From: Kiritimatiellia bacterium
Lineage (GTDB): Bacteria > Verrucomicrobiota > Kiritimatiellia > SLAD01
Assembly (NCBI GenBank): GCA_007128275.1
Contig: SKXR01000140.1
Span: 1 to 30,123, forward strand
Direction: 5' to 3'
DNA length: 30,123 nt
How positions within the stretch are numbered: position 1 is the first letter of the stretch; each line of letters begins with the position of its first letter. The position numbers and the translations under genes were made by a program. The notes under the pieces were generated by a model. The model was given only the letters and a program-made list of their open reading frames with translations. It made no database searches and was not told where the DNA came from. Positions 16,223 to 24,006 of the stretch are shown here, one piece after another.

Positions 16223-17569
16223 TCATGCCAGTCGATCCTCTTCCTCTTTTCTTACCGGGAACGCGAGGTTCAGCAGGGACGCGGTGATGGCGCCGACGGC
16301 GAGCCCGGATTGCGCCACGATCTGGATGGATTCCTGCGCGATGAGCAGCGCGCGGCGATCCCCCGCGTACCAGTATAGATTGGTCACGGCGTCCGGGACC
16401 ATGGTCACGCCCATGCCGAGCGCCAGGGTGACGGCGAGTATCAATTCGTTCCGCAGCGTCATGCCGTCGCGGAACGCGATGCGCAGGCCCGCCACGGCGA
16501 CCATGGCGAACATCACCACCGTCGCGCCGCCGAGTACGGGTTTGGGCATGATGCTGATGAGAGCGGCGAGTTTAGGGAAAAGCCCCAGCAAGGTCAGCCA
16601 GGCGGCGACCGCAAACCCGACCCGTCGCGCCGCCACGCCCGTCAAACCGATGACCCCGTTGTTTTGGGAGAACGTCGTGTTGGGCATGGCGTTGAATAAC
16701 CCCGCAAACATGCTGTTGAAACCATCCGCCAGAACGCCGCCCTTGATGCGGCGGAGGAACACCGGGCCTTCCACCGGCTCGCGCGAGACCTGCGACGTCG
16801 CGGTGAGATCGCCGATCGATTCCAGTGTGGTCACAAAATAGGCAATGAGCCAGGGCAACAGGTACAGGGCGTTGAAGGAAAGGCCGAACTGCAGCGGACG
16901 AGGGGCGGTAAACCAGCCCGCTTCCGCGGTCGCGCTGAAATCGACGCGTCCCAGCGCCGCCGCCAGCAGGTACCCGGCCACCAAGCCGAGCGCAATGGAG
17001 ATCGTGGTCACAAATCCCCGTCCAAACCGGTTCAATGCGACGATCGTGACCAACACAAAGCCGCCGAGCAGCAGGTGGCGCGGGTGCCCGAAATCCGGCG
17101 CGCCATAGCCCCCGGCGAGGTCGGTCATGCCCACGCGGATGAGGCTCATGCCGATCAACAGAACGACCGAGCCGGTGACAATGGGCGGAAACAGGCGGCG
17201 TGCGATGCCGAGAAAACGGCTCAAGACCATTTGCAACGGCGCCGCCGCGATAGTGAGGCCGAAGATAAGCGACAACCCGCCGGCCGCGCCGGACTGGATG
17301 GCGAGGGGCACGAAGGTAAAGCTGGTGCCCTGCACGCTCAAGAGGCCGGAGCCGAGGGGGCCGAATCGCTTCACTTGTATGAAGGTGGTGATGCCGGACG
17401 TGAAAAGGGCCATGCTGACCAGGACGCCGGTTTCGGCGACGGTGAGGCCCAATGAACCGGCGATGATGAGCGGCGGGGTGATGATCCCGACGAACATCGC
17501 GAGCACATGCTGGATGCCACAGAGCACCGTGACTTTCCAGTCCGTTTTTTCATCCAAACCGAGGAACAT
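16223..17569 (-). CDS. NCS2-family purine (xanthine/urate) permease
   Basis: A 448-residue inner-membrane carrier of the nucleobase-cation symporter-2 family, with about 12-14 hydrophobic segments. The first segment has the QH pair (GIQHVLAM). Later come TTLESIGDLTATSQ (E250), ADGFNSMFAGLFNAMPNTTF (D282) and the family signature SQNNGVIGLTGVAARRVG (Q302, N303). These correspond to the substrate-site Glu, Asp and Gln-Asn of XanQ/UacT-type carriers, so xanthine or urate symport with protons is more likely than uracil uptake. It follows the RmlD-like gene by 75 nt on the same strand and may share its message. No purine riboswitch was recognised ahead of it. The ribosome site is weak. Confidence 0.92.
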   Translation of the reverse strand: MFLGLDEKTDWKVTVLCGIQHVLAMFVGIITPPLIIAGSLGLTVAETGVLVSMALFTSGITTFIQVKRFGPLGSGLLSVQGTSFTFVPLAIQSGAAGGLSLIFGLTIAAAPLQMVLSRFLGIARRLFPPIVTGSVVLLIGMSLIRVGMTDLAGGYGAPDFGHPRHLLLGGFVLVTIVALNRFGRGFVTTISIALGLVAGYLLAAALGRVDFSATAEAGWFTAPRPLQFGLSFNALYLLPWLIAYFVTTLESIGDLTATSQVSREPVEGPVFLRRIKGGVLADGFNSMFAGLFNAMPNTTFSQNNGVIGLTGVAARRVGFAVAAWLTLLGLFPKLAALISIMPKPVLGGATVVMFAMVAVAGLRIAFRDGMTLRNELILAVTLALGMGVTMVPDAVTNLYWYAGDRRALLIAQESIQIVAQSGLAVGAITASLLNLAFPVRKEEEDRLA

Positions 17570-17644
17570 GGTAAACCGTTCTGCGGGTACTTGTTCCCCG
17601 GCAGTGTATGATTCCGGAGACGGTCTGTAAATCTGTAAGCTCGG

Positions 17645-18391
17645 TTAGGCGGGGCCGGGCAGGCGTGACGCGATGGACCGGACCGGTACGCGCGGGTCGA
17701 GCATGAGGTTTTCATACACGGGGGTCTCGCCCGGGACGATATGCCAAGGATTGCCGAGAAGGCGATTAAGGCCGGTGGCTATTTCGTGGAAGGTGAGGCC
17801 GGGATTGCCCTCGCAATGGTAGAGGCCCGCAGGTTGATGGAGCAGCACCTGTCCCAGGCTCGCTGCGGTGTCCTGCAGAAATGAACAGGAAGGGCGCCAG
17901 CGGGACGATCCCTCGATGCGCCCCTGTTCCGTCTCGGCGCGGTGCAGGTAATCGATCATGGTATTCGATCCCGGCGCCGATCCGATTTGCCATCCGAGCC
18001 GTACGATAATCGCTTCCGGGCAAGCCGCCCGTACGCAGTGTTCGCATGCGAGCTTATAGCGGCCATATTCGTCGTTTGCATCGGGTTCCATGTTTGGCGT
18101 CAGCGGTCCCGCCTGAGAGCCTGAGAAGACGGATACGGAACTGGTGAATAGGAATTTGATGTGATGTTTCGCGCAGATCCGTGCAACGGCGGCGGCCCAA
18201 TCCGGACTGCCGGTGGCGATATGTAGGAAGGCGTGGGGGTGGACCGTGCGGATGAAGTCACGCATCGCGTCTTCGTCATCCGTCGGGACGACGGACCGGT
18301 TCCATGGAATCACGACGTGTTTCTGATCGGTCAGCCATTGTCCCACCACAGGTGCGACGGTACCGTTCATGCCGGTGAGAATGATTTTCAT
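17645..18391 (-). CDS. RmlD-like NAD(P)-dependent sugar-nucleotide reductase/epimerase
   Basis: A 248-residue extended short-chain dehydrogenase. The N-terminal MKIILTGMNGTVAPVVG is a variant glycine-rich nucleotide loop. FTSSVSVFSG supplies the catalytic Ser, and YGRYK the Tyr109-Lys113 pair. IIVRLGWQIG and GLYHCEGNPGLTFHEIA match the substrate-domain pattern of RmlD (dTDP-4-dehydrorhamnose reductase) and related proteins. At 248 aa it is shorter than the usual 280-300 aa, mainly through a compact N-terminal region. No rhamnose pathway genes (rmlA/B/C) are nearby, so the substrate is unknown. The ribosome site is weak. Confidence 0.8.
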   Translation of the reverse strand: MKIILTGMNGTVAPVVGQWLTDQKHVVIPWNRSVVPTDDEDAMRDFIRTVHPHAFLHIATGSPDWAAAVARICAKHHIKFLFTSSVSVFSGSQAGPLTPNMEPDANDEYGRYKLACEHCVRAACPEAIIVRLGWQIGSAPGSNTMIDYLHRAETEQGRIEGSSRWRPSCSFLQDTAASLGQVLLHQPAGLYHCEGNPGLTFHEIATGLNRLLGNPWHIVPGETPVYENLMLDPRVPVRSIASRLPGPA

Positions 18392-18478
18392 GTGTGCGCG
18401 TCGTACCCTTTTCCGTCTTTTTTGTCGAGACTGTCCAAGCGTGCACCCTGTACGCCCGGCACGAAGCCAGAATATCCT

Positions 18479-18506
18479 TTGATCTCGTGTTGAATTCCCC
18501 TATGGT
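18479..18506 (+). promoter_or_regulatory. Candidate promoter of the betaine synthesis operon
   Basis: TTGATC (18479-18484) and TATGGT (18501-18506) lie 16 nt apart, within the 252-bp gap before the GTG at 18644. This leaves a leader of about 130 nt. It is a moderate consensus match; no osmotic-control element was identified. Confidence 0.35.
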
Positions 18507-18643
18507 AAGCGTAAATCAACTCTGCGGTGTTTCATTGCCTGCGTGGGCCATTTCTGTATGTGTCCCGGGCGATGGCTCGTGCATCAACACGGGAATCTCT
18601 TCAATAGCACCGCATCCATAAGCAGATCAAGGAGGATGCCTGC

Positions 18644-19465
18644 GTGAAGACTACACAAAAACAAGATTACGGGACTGATCCGTTGGCGGTCCGTGCGACC
18701 GATCACTACAAGAACGAATATGTGCATCAGTTTGTTCAGAAATGGGACGACTTGATCGACTGGAACGCGCGCGCGGAGAGCGAGGGCGAATTCTTTATTG
18801 AAGAACTCAAGCGACGGGGGAAACAGCGCATACTCGATGTAGCCACCGGAACCGGGTTCCATACCGTACGGCTGTTGCAATCCGGATTTGACGTGGTCAG
18901 CGCGGACGGCAGCCCTGAAATGTTGGCCCGGGCGTTTGCCAACGGATTGAAACACAAAAAGATCCTGCGCACCGCCCAGGCGGATTGGCGTTGGCTGAAC
19001 CGCGACATTCACGGCAAATTCGACGCCGTCATCTGCCTCGGCAATTCGTTTACTCATCTTTTCTCCGAACGCGACCGCCGAAAGGCGCTGGCGGAATTCT
19101 ACGCCGTATTGCGTCATGACGGGATCCTCATCCTGGATCAGCGGAATTACGATTCCATCCTCGATAACGGGTTCTCCTCAAAGCACACCTATTACTATTG
19201 CGGAGACAATGTGCGCGCGGAGCCGGAACACGTCGATGAGGGCTTGGCGCGGTTCCGCTATGAGTTTGCCGACAAGTCCGCCTTCCATTTGAACATGTTC
19301 CCGCTGCGGAAGGATTATGTCCGGAAGCTGATGGGGGAAGTGGGCTTTCAAACCATCACCACGTATGGCGATTTTCAGGAGACCTATCATCAGGACGATC
19401 CGGACTTCTTTGTTCATATCGCCGAAAAACGCTACGACAACGAAGAGGAAGGAGAGCAGGAATGA
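18644..19465 (+). CDS. gsmt: Glycine/sarcosine N-methyltransferase
   Basis: A 273-residue SAM-dependent methyltransferase that converts glycine to sarcosine and then dimethylglycine, the first two steps of de novo betaine synthesis. It starts at GTG, with AAGGAGG 8 nt upstream, a near-perfect ribosome site. It opens with YGTDPLAVRATDHYKNEYVHQFVQKWDDLIDW, written here in part (VRATDHYKNEYVHQFV, DDLIDWNAR), as in halophile enzymes. The SAM loop is ILDVATGTGFHTVRLLQ. AVICLGNSFTHLF and LDQRNYDSIL are the conserved active-site segments of the family. The length matches known GSMTs. It overlaps the next gene by ATGA, so both are made together. Confidence 0.94.
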   Translation: MKTTQKQDYGTDPLAVRATDHYKNEYVHQFVQKWDDLIDWNARAESEGEFFIEELKRRGKQRILDVATGTGFHTVRLLQSGFDVVSADGSPEMLARAFANGLKHKKILRTAQADWRWLNRDIHGKFDAVICLGNSFTHLFSERDRRKALAEFYAVLRHDGILILDQRNYDSILDNGFSSKHTYYYCGDNVRAEPEHVDEGLARFRYEFADKSAFHLNMFPLRKDYVRKLMGEVGFQTITTYGDFQETYHQDDPDFFVHIAEKRYDNEEEGEQE

Positions 19466-20295
19466 GCCACGCGCCCGGAACCGTCGAAACGACGCGAAAC
19501 TATTATAACAGCAACGACGCGGACGCCTTCTACGCCACGGTCTGGGGCGGGGAGGATATCCATATCGGCCTCTATGATGCGCCCGAATCTTCCATCGTTG
19601 ACGCCAGCCGCCGGACTGTTGAGCGCATGACCGGAAAAGTCGCCGACCGGTTGACCGGCGCGCGCGTGCTGGATATGGGGGCGGGCTACGGAGGCGCCGC
19701 CCGCTATCTGGCGTCCCGGTTTGAAGATGCTCGCATTGATTGTTTGAATCTCAGCGAAGTGCAAAACGAACGCAATCGCACGTTGAACGACGAACAGGGA
19801 TTGTCCGACCGTATCCAAGTCATCGATGGTTCGTTCGAAGACGTGCCGTCGGACGACGCGGTTTATGACGTCGTCTGGTCTCAGGACTCGTTTCTGCACA
19901 GCGGAAATCGTCCGCGTGTCTTGCGCGAAGCGGCGCGCGTCTTGAAGCCGGGCGGTACGTTCATATTTACCGACCCCATGCAGCAGGACGGCGTGCAGCC
20001 GGACGACATCCGCCCGGTCCTGGACCGCATTCACCTCGACACAATGGGTTCCATCCCGTTCTACCGTCGGCAATTGGGCGATCTGGGCTTCCGCGAAGAA
20101 GAGGTCGAAGTATTGACGCCGCACCTGATCCGGCATTACACCCATGTTCGCCGGCAGATCATTGCGCGGGACGAAGCTCTCGCGGCCGTCTGTTCGCGTG
20201 ACTACATCGAACGGATGAAAGCGGGGCTTCAGCACTGGGTCGACGCCGGTCAGGCCGGGAACCTCGAGTGGGGTATCCTCGTCTTTCGCCGTTAA
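19462..20295 (+). CDS. sdmt: Sarcosine/dimethylglycine N-methyltransferase
   Basis: A 277-residue methyltransferase that completes betaine synthesis by methylating sarcosine and dimethylglycine with SAM. Motifs are VLDMGAGYGGAARYLA (SAM loop), VVWSQDSFLHSGNRPRVL, LKPGGTFIFTDPMQ and LDRIHLDTMGS with the C-terminal HVRRQI, which match the halophile SDMT family closely. The start ATG overlaps the gsmt stop (ATGA) and has GGAGAG plus AGGA upstream. Betaine acts as a compatible solute in the cytoplasm. With gsmt this forms a complete two-gene pathway from glycine, and no choline-oxidation or transport gene is seen nearby. Confidence 0.95.
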   Translation: MSHAPGTVETTRNYYNSNDADAFYATVWGGEDIHIGLYDAPESSIVDASRRTVERMTGKVADRLTGARVLDMGAGYGGAARYLASRFEDARIDCLNLSEVQNERNRTLNDEQGLSDRIQVIDGSFEDVPSDDAVYDVVWSQDSFLHSGNRPRVLREAARVLKPGGTFIFTDPMQQDGVQPDDIRPVLDRIHLDTMGSIPFYRRQLGDLGFREEEVEVLTPHLIRHYTHVRRQIIARDEALAAVCSRDYIERMKAGLQHWVDAGQAGNLEWGILVFRR

Positions 20296-20486
20296 CGGCA
20301 CGGACGCTGGATCGTCCTCACGTTCACACTTCACTCATGAAGGATACCAAAATGTAACTTTCATGTTTGTAGGTATACAATAATGTATGTATCATGCAGG
20401 GGTCTGCACTCTATGTGTTTTTCTTTGTCACAAAAATACTGGGATTTTGGAGGAAAGACGGCAAAATGCGGGTGCTTGGCGAGATG

Positions 20487-20503
20487 TTGGCATGTGACTT
20501 GCT
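20487..20503 (+). promoter_or_regulatory. Sigma-54 promoter of glnN
   Basis: TTGGCATGTGACTTGCT matches the sigma-54 consensus (TGGCAC-N5-TTGCW), with the invariant GG (20489-20490) and GC (20501-20502) at the exact 12-bp offset. Transcription would begin near 20514, giving a leader of about 127 nt. An AT-rich tract at 20341-20460 lies just upstream, where an enhancer-binding activator could act. The only mismatch in the core is T for C after TGGCA. Confidence 0.75.
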
Positions 20504-20582
20504 AAACAGTTTCGGCACGATGTGGAGCAACGTGCCAACGTGCAAGCGGGCGCGGGTTGCTCGCTCGTTGTTCGTGCATGGA

Positions 20583-20614
20583 AAGGAATAGAACGTCAGA
20601 AGGTGCAATTCCTT
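20583..20614 (+). promoter_or_regulatory. Leader stem-loop ahead of the glnN ribosome site
   Basis: AAGGAAT (20583-20589) pairs perfectly with ATTCCTT (20608-20614) around an 18-nt loop, shortly before the AGGAG at 20627-20631. The leader also has GC-rich inverted stretches at about 20528-20560. It does not match the glutamine riboswitch core as I know it, so any regulatory role is unproven. Confidence 0.35.
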
Positions 20615-20640
20615 CAAACCCCCAATCAGGAGATAGTGTT

Positions 20641-22821
20641 ATGACAGTAGGGAATGCCAGATACGCGGCGGTGGCCGCGATTACGTCGTATAAACCCATT
20701 GAGAAGCCGTTGGATTTTTCGGAAACCCCGTCCCAGGAATTGTTCGGACAGAACGTGTTCCATGATGCGGTGATGCGGGCTCGGCTCCCCAAACCGATCT
20801 ACAAGGCCGTGCAGCGGACGATCAAGAGCGGCGCCGTCTTGGACGCCCAGGCCGCCGACGCCGTGGCGACCGCCATGAAGGATTGGGCGATCGAGAAAGG
20901 CGCGACGCATTACGCCCACGTATTCTATCCGCTTACAGGAGCGACGGCGCAGAAGCACGATAGCTTCCTTTCGCCGGATGGAAACGGTGGCGCGATCGCT
21001 GAATTCAGCGGCAATCAACTGATTCAGGGCGAACCGGACGCGTCGAGCTTCCCTTCGGGCGGTTTGCGCACGACCTTTGAAGCGCGTGGTTATACGGCGT
21101 GGGACGTGACCAGTCCGGCCTATATCCTCGAGAATCCGAACGGAACCACCCTGTGCATTCCGACGGCCTATTGCTCATGGACCGGCGAGGCGCTCGACAA
21201 GAAGACGCCGTTGCTGCGGTCCATGCAGGTCTTGAACGTGCAGGCGAAACGCATCCTGAAGCTGTTCGGCAACGACAGTCCGGGGCGCGTCATCCCCACG
21301 GCGGGCGCGGAACAGGAATATTTCCTGATCGACCGCAACTTCTTCTATTCCCGGCCCGATCTGGTGGTTACCGGTCGCACCCTGTTCGGGGCGCCGATGC
21401 CCAAAGGTCAGGAGCAGGAAGCCAATTACTTCGGCGTGATTCCCGAACGCGTCTTGGCCTTCATGCTGGAAGCCGAACGCGAACTCTATAAGCTCGGCGT
21501 GCCGGTCAAGACCCGTCACAACGAGGTGGCGCCCAGCCAGTTCGAGCTCGCGCCGGTATTCGAGAACGCCAATGTGGCGACGGACCATCAGCACTTGGTG
21601 ATGATCACGCTGCAGCGCGTGGCGAACAAGTACGGAATGGCCTGCCTGATGCATGAGAAACCGTTTGCGGGTGTGAACGGTTCCGGGAAGCACCTGAACT
21701 GGTCGCTTGGCACCGATAGCGCGAATCTGTTGGAACCCGGAGAAACGCCGCACGAGAACGCGCAGTTCCTCGTGTTCTGCACGGCGGTCATACGCGCCGT
21801 CCACAAATACAGCGACCTGTTGCGCGCGTCGATTGCGCATGCGGGCAACGATCATCGCCTCGGCGCAAACGAAGCGCCCCCCGCCATCCTTTCCATCTTC
21901 CTGGGCGAACAGCTTACGGACGTGTACGAACAGTTGGAGAAGGGGCCGGCTCGCAAATCCAAGAAGCCGGGCACCTTGACCATCGGCGTGGACACCCTGC
22001 CGGATCTTCCGCGGCATGCGGGCGACCGCAACCGGACCAGCCCGTTTGCCTTCACCGGCAATAAGTTCGAATTCCGTGCGGTCGGTTCCAGCCAGTCCAT
22101 CGCCGGGCCGCTGGTCATTCTCAACACCATCGTGGCCGAGAGCCTCGACTACATGGCCACGGAATTGGAGAAAGCCACGAAAGGCAATCCGAAGAACTTC
22201 AACGCCGCGGTGCAGAAGCTCATCCAGAAGATCATCAAGGAGCACAAGGCAATCATCTTCAACGGCGACAACTATGCCGACGCCTGGCACGCGGAAGCCG
22301 AGAAACGCGGCCTGCCGAACCTGAGGAACACGGCCGAAGTCATGGCGGCCGTGGGCAAGAAGGAACACGCCGATGTGCTGTCCAAGTACGGCGTGCTGTC
22401 GAAGCGCGAATTCGAGAGCAGGAACGAGATCTATACGGAGAAATACGTGGCGGAGATCACCACGGAGGCCTTGTGCGCCCTGGAGATCACCAAGACCATG
22501 TTCTTGCCGGCGGCCTACCGCTATCAGGATTTGCTGGCCTCGACGGCGGTTTCTCTGGAAGCGCTGGGCAAGAAAGCGGACATCCGGTCGTTGGACAAGG
22601 TCACGAGGTTGATTTCCGAATTGGAGGATCGGATCGATGTCCTTGAACAGGCCGTGACCGCAGAGGTCAAAGGCGGCGTGGTGAAGCATGCGCTCCATTG
22701 CCGGAACAAGGTTTTCCCGGCGCTGCTGGCCGCGCGCGAGTCGAGCGATGCCTTGGAAGCGATTGTCGCGGACGATCTGTGGCCGTTACCGACCTACTTG
22801 GAGATGCTCTTCATCAAGTAA
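20641..22821 (+). CDS. glnN: Glutamine synthetase type III
   Basis: A 726-residue GSIII that makes glutamine from glutamate, ammonia and ATP. The start is ATG 20641 with AGGAG at 20627-20631; the frame upstream to 20557 is leader sequence. Metal and substrate motifs are in order: TAGAEQEYFLID, KTRHNEVAPSQFELAP, HEKPFAGVNGSGKHLNWSLG and NRTSPFAFTGNKFEFRAVG. The N-terminal FGQNVFHDAVM and ATHYAHVFYPLTG and the helical C-terminal region are typical of type III enzymes from Bacteroidetes, cyanobacteria and PVC bacteria. The length is within the usual 700-730 aa. The sigma-54 site upstream suggests nitrogen-limitation control. Confidence 0.97.
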   Translation: MTVGNARYAAVAAITSYKPIEKPLDFSETPSQELFGQNVFHDAVMRARLPKPIYKAVQRTIKSGAVLDAQAADAVATAMKDWAIEKGATHYAHVFYPLTGATAQKHDSFLSPDGNGGAIAEFSGNQLIQGEPDASSFPSGGLRTTFEARGYTAWDVTSPAYILENPNGTTLCIPTAYCSWTGEALDKKTPLLRSMQVLNVQAKRILKLFGNDSPGRVIPTAGAEQEYFLIDRNFFYSRPDLVVTGRTLFGAPMPKGQEQEANYFGVIPERVLAFMLEAERELYKLGVPVKTRHNEVAPSQFELAPVFENANVATDHQHLVMITLQRVANKYGMACLMHEKPFAGVNGSGKHLNWSLGTDSANLLEPGETPHENAQFLVFCTAVIRAVHKYSDLLRASIAHAGNDHRLGANEAPPAILSIFLGEQLTDVYEQLEKGPARKSKKPGTLTIGVDTLPDLPRHAGDRNRTSPFAFTGNKFEFRAVGSSQSIAGPLVILNTIVAESLDYMATELEKATKGNPKNFNAAVQKLIQKIIKEHKAIIFNGDNYADAWHAEAEKRGLPNLRNTAEVMAAVGKKEHADVLSKYGVLSKREFESRNEIYTEKYVAEITTEALCALEITKTMFLPAAYRYQDLLASTAVSLEALGKKADIRSLDKVTRLISELEDRIDVLEQAVTAEVKGGVVKHALHCRNKVFPALLAARESSDALEAIVADDLWPLPTYLEMLFIK

Positions 22822-22847
22822 GATCGGCTCCTGGCCGCAAACACACG

Positions 22848-22875
22848 AAAAGGCCCGGCTGACGCCGGGCCTTTT
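22848..22875 (+). terminator. Intrinsic terminator of glnN
   Basis: AAAAGGCCCGGC and GCCGGGCCTTTT form a 12-bp perfect stem with a TGAC loop, 27 nt after the glnN stop. The A-rich left base and T-tract on the right make it usable on both strands. Confidence 0.88.
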
Positions 22876-23043
22876 CCGTGTCGCGGAGATCCCTGATGAT
22901 CCCTTCTTGGCGGAGTGTCGGTCATTTGATCGAAGCGCATGGCGACCGGCGGGGTGGGTGGGATGATGTGTCGGAAAGAATCAGGCATTGGTATAAAGGC
23001 GCCGGCTTGACCGATCGCGGCCGAGTATGCGAAGGGAAGGGGA

Positions 23044-23583
23044 ATGAAGGTGCGCACACGTCATCTCGCCATACTCGCCTGCAGCGTTTGTTTCCAAGCG
23101 CCGGTTGCCGCCTACGATGTCCGCGACTACGAAGAGGCCGGCGGTTTCAGCATTGCTGTTGTGCGCGACACGGGCGGTGACGTATATGGCGGCGGATTCG
23201 AGTCGGGCGTGTGGCTGCGCGGCACGCCCGTGTTCGGGGAAATATTCGGGCATTGGCTGGCCAATCGGCTTCAGGACGGTAATTATTACAGCGTGGGTAT
23301 TTCGTTGCGGCTCATGCCGCGCTGGGATTTTGCCCCCTTTGTCGGCGTCGGCGGCAGTTACAACGGGCTGACATCCGATCGGGACCGCCGTTCCCCGATC
23401 GACCCGGATTTCAGGGAGGCCGACCGGTCGTACTGGAAGAGCCATGCGGAGGCCGGAATCCGTATCTGGTTTGGCCGGCAGCGCGCCGCGTTCGTGGAAG
23501 GCGGGTACCGTCAGCACTGGACCGAAACGGGCGGCGACTTTGATTACGGATGGGCTTCCATCGAATACGGCCAACTTTTCTGA
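23044..23583 (+). CDS. Small outer-membrane beta-barrel-like protein
   Basis: A 179-residue exported protein with AAGGGGA directly ahead of the ATG. Residues 1-23 form a signal peptide ending PVAA. The mature part alternates amphipathic strands, for example GGFSIAVVRDTGG, YYSVGISLRLMPRW, FAPFVGVGGSYNG, SHAEAGIRIWFG and AAFVEGGYRQHW. It ends in IEYGQLF, with the C-terminal aromatic residue that marks many outer-membrane barrels. About eight strands can be drawn, as in OmpA/OmpX-sized or PagL-sized barrels, but no family signature was recognised. It follows the glnN terminator and is probably transcribed alone. Confidence 0.7.
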   Translation: MKVRTRHLAILACSVCFQAPVAAYDVRDYEEAGGFSIAVVRDTGGDVYGGGFESGVWLRGTPVFGEIFGHWLANRLQDGNYYSVGISLRLMPRWDFAPFVGVGGSYNGLTSDRDRRSPIDPDFREADRSYWKSHAEAGIRIWFGRQRAAFVEGGYRQHWTETGGDFDYGWASIEYGQLF

Positions 23584-23588
23584 CCCCA

Positions 23589-23612
23589 GCCCACACTTTG
23601 CAAAGTGTGGGC
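23589..23612. repeat. Perfect 24-nt palindrome
   Basis: Two 12-nt arms (GCCCACACTTTG and its complement) meet without a loop, 6 nt after the stop at 23581-23583. It could fold in the transcript of the barrel gene, but has no T-tract. It opens the 423-bp gene-free stretch 23584-24006. Confidence 0.85.
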
Positions 23613-23660
23613 CGGCCTGAACCCGCATGAACGAACAGGTTTCACAAAAACCAGCGGTCT

Positions 23661-23760
23661 TGGAGGGGCGAGTTATACGAGCCCGGAGGCAGGATTGCTC
23701 ACGACTTGATCCTTATCAGGAGCCCCCCGCGTTCGCGGCGTCGCGTAGCTCCGCCCTCCA
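23661..23760. repeat. Inverted-repeat element, copy 1
   Basis: The arms at 23661-23680 and 23741-23760 share the TGGAGGG(G)CGAG(T/C)TA.(A/G)CGA pattern in opposite orientation. About 60 nt lie between them. The whole unit is repeated, diverged, at 23805-23904. Confidence 0.75.
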
Positions 23761-23804
23761 CATTGCTCCGACGCGTAGCGGTTGATGCGTGGTCACTCTG
23801 GATT

Positions 23805-23904
23805 TGGAGGGTCGAGCTATGCGAGACCGGACGCGGGATGGGATCATGGGCTGATCCTGGCCGCGAGCCTTTTCACGCTCTCGGCGTCGTGTAACTCCGC
23901 CTCC
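23805..23904. repeat. Inverted-repeat element, copy 2
   Basis: The left arm 23805-23824 (TGGAGGGTCGAGCTATGCGA) and right arm 23887-23904 (TCGTGTAACTCCGCCTCC) correspond to copy 1. The same order of internal words is kept (TGATCC, then a CGCGAG/CGCGTT block, then CGGCGTCG). The two copies are in direct orientation, 144 bp apart start to start. Confidence 0.75.
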
Positions 23905-24006
23905 GGTTGCCCTGCTTCGTATTTGTGATGGACAATCCCTTGGGGCTAAGGCTAGATACACCACCCGTGAACGGAGACTATCTGGATTAATCGAAAGGGT
24001 TGACTT

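Noticed and set aside
17570..17644. Purine riboswitch ahead of the NCS2 permease
   Set aside because: The gap is only 75 nt and no three-way junction with the conserved loops can be drawn.
19432..20334. Minus-strand frame of 300 codons opposite sdmt
   Set aside because: The plus strand encodes a clear methyltransferase coupled to gsmt; the minus frame is its shadow.
20514..20640. Glutamine riboswitch ahead of glnN
   Set aside because: The leader lacks the conserved core of the glnA RNA as I know it; only a simple stem is seen.
21175..22698. Minus-strand frame of 507 codons opposite glnN
   Set aside because: Type III glutamine synthetase motifs cover the plus strand; the antisense frame is a codon-usage by-product.
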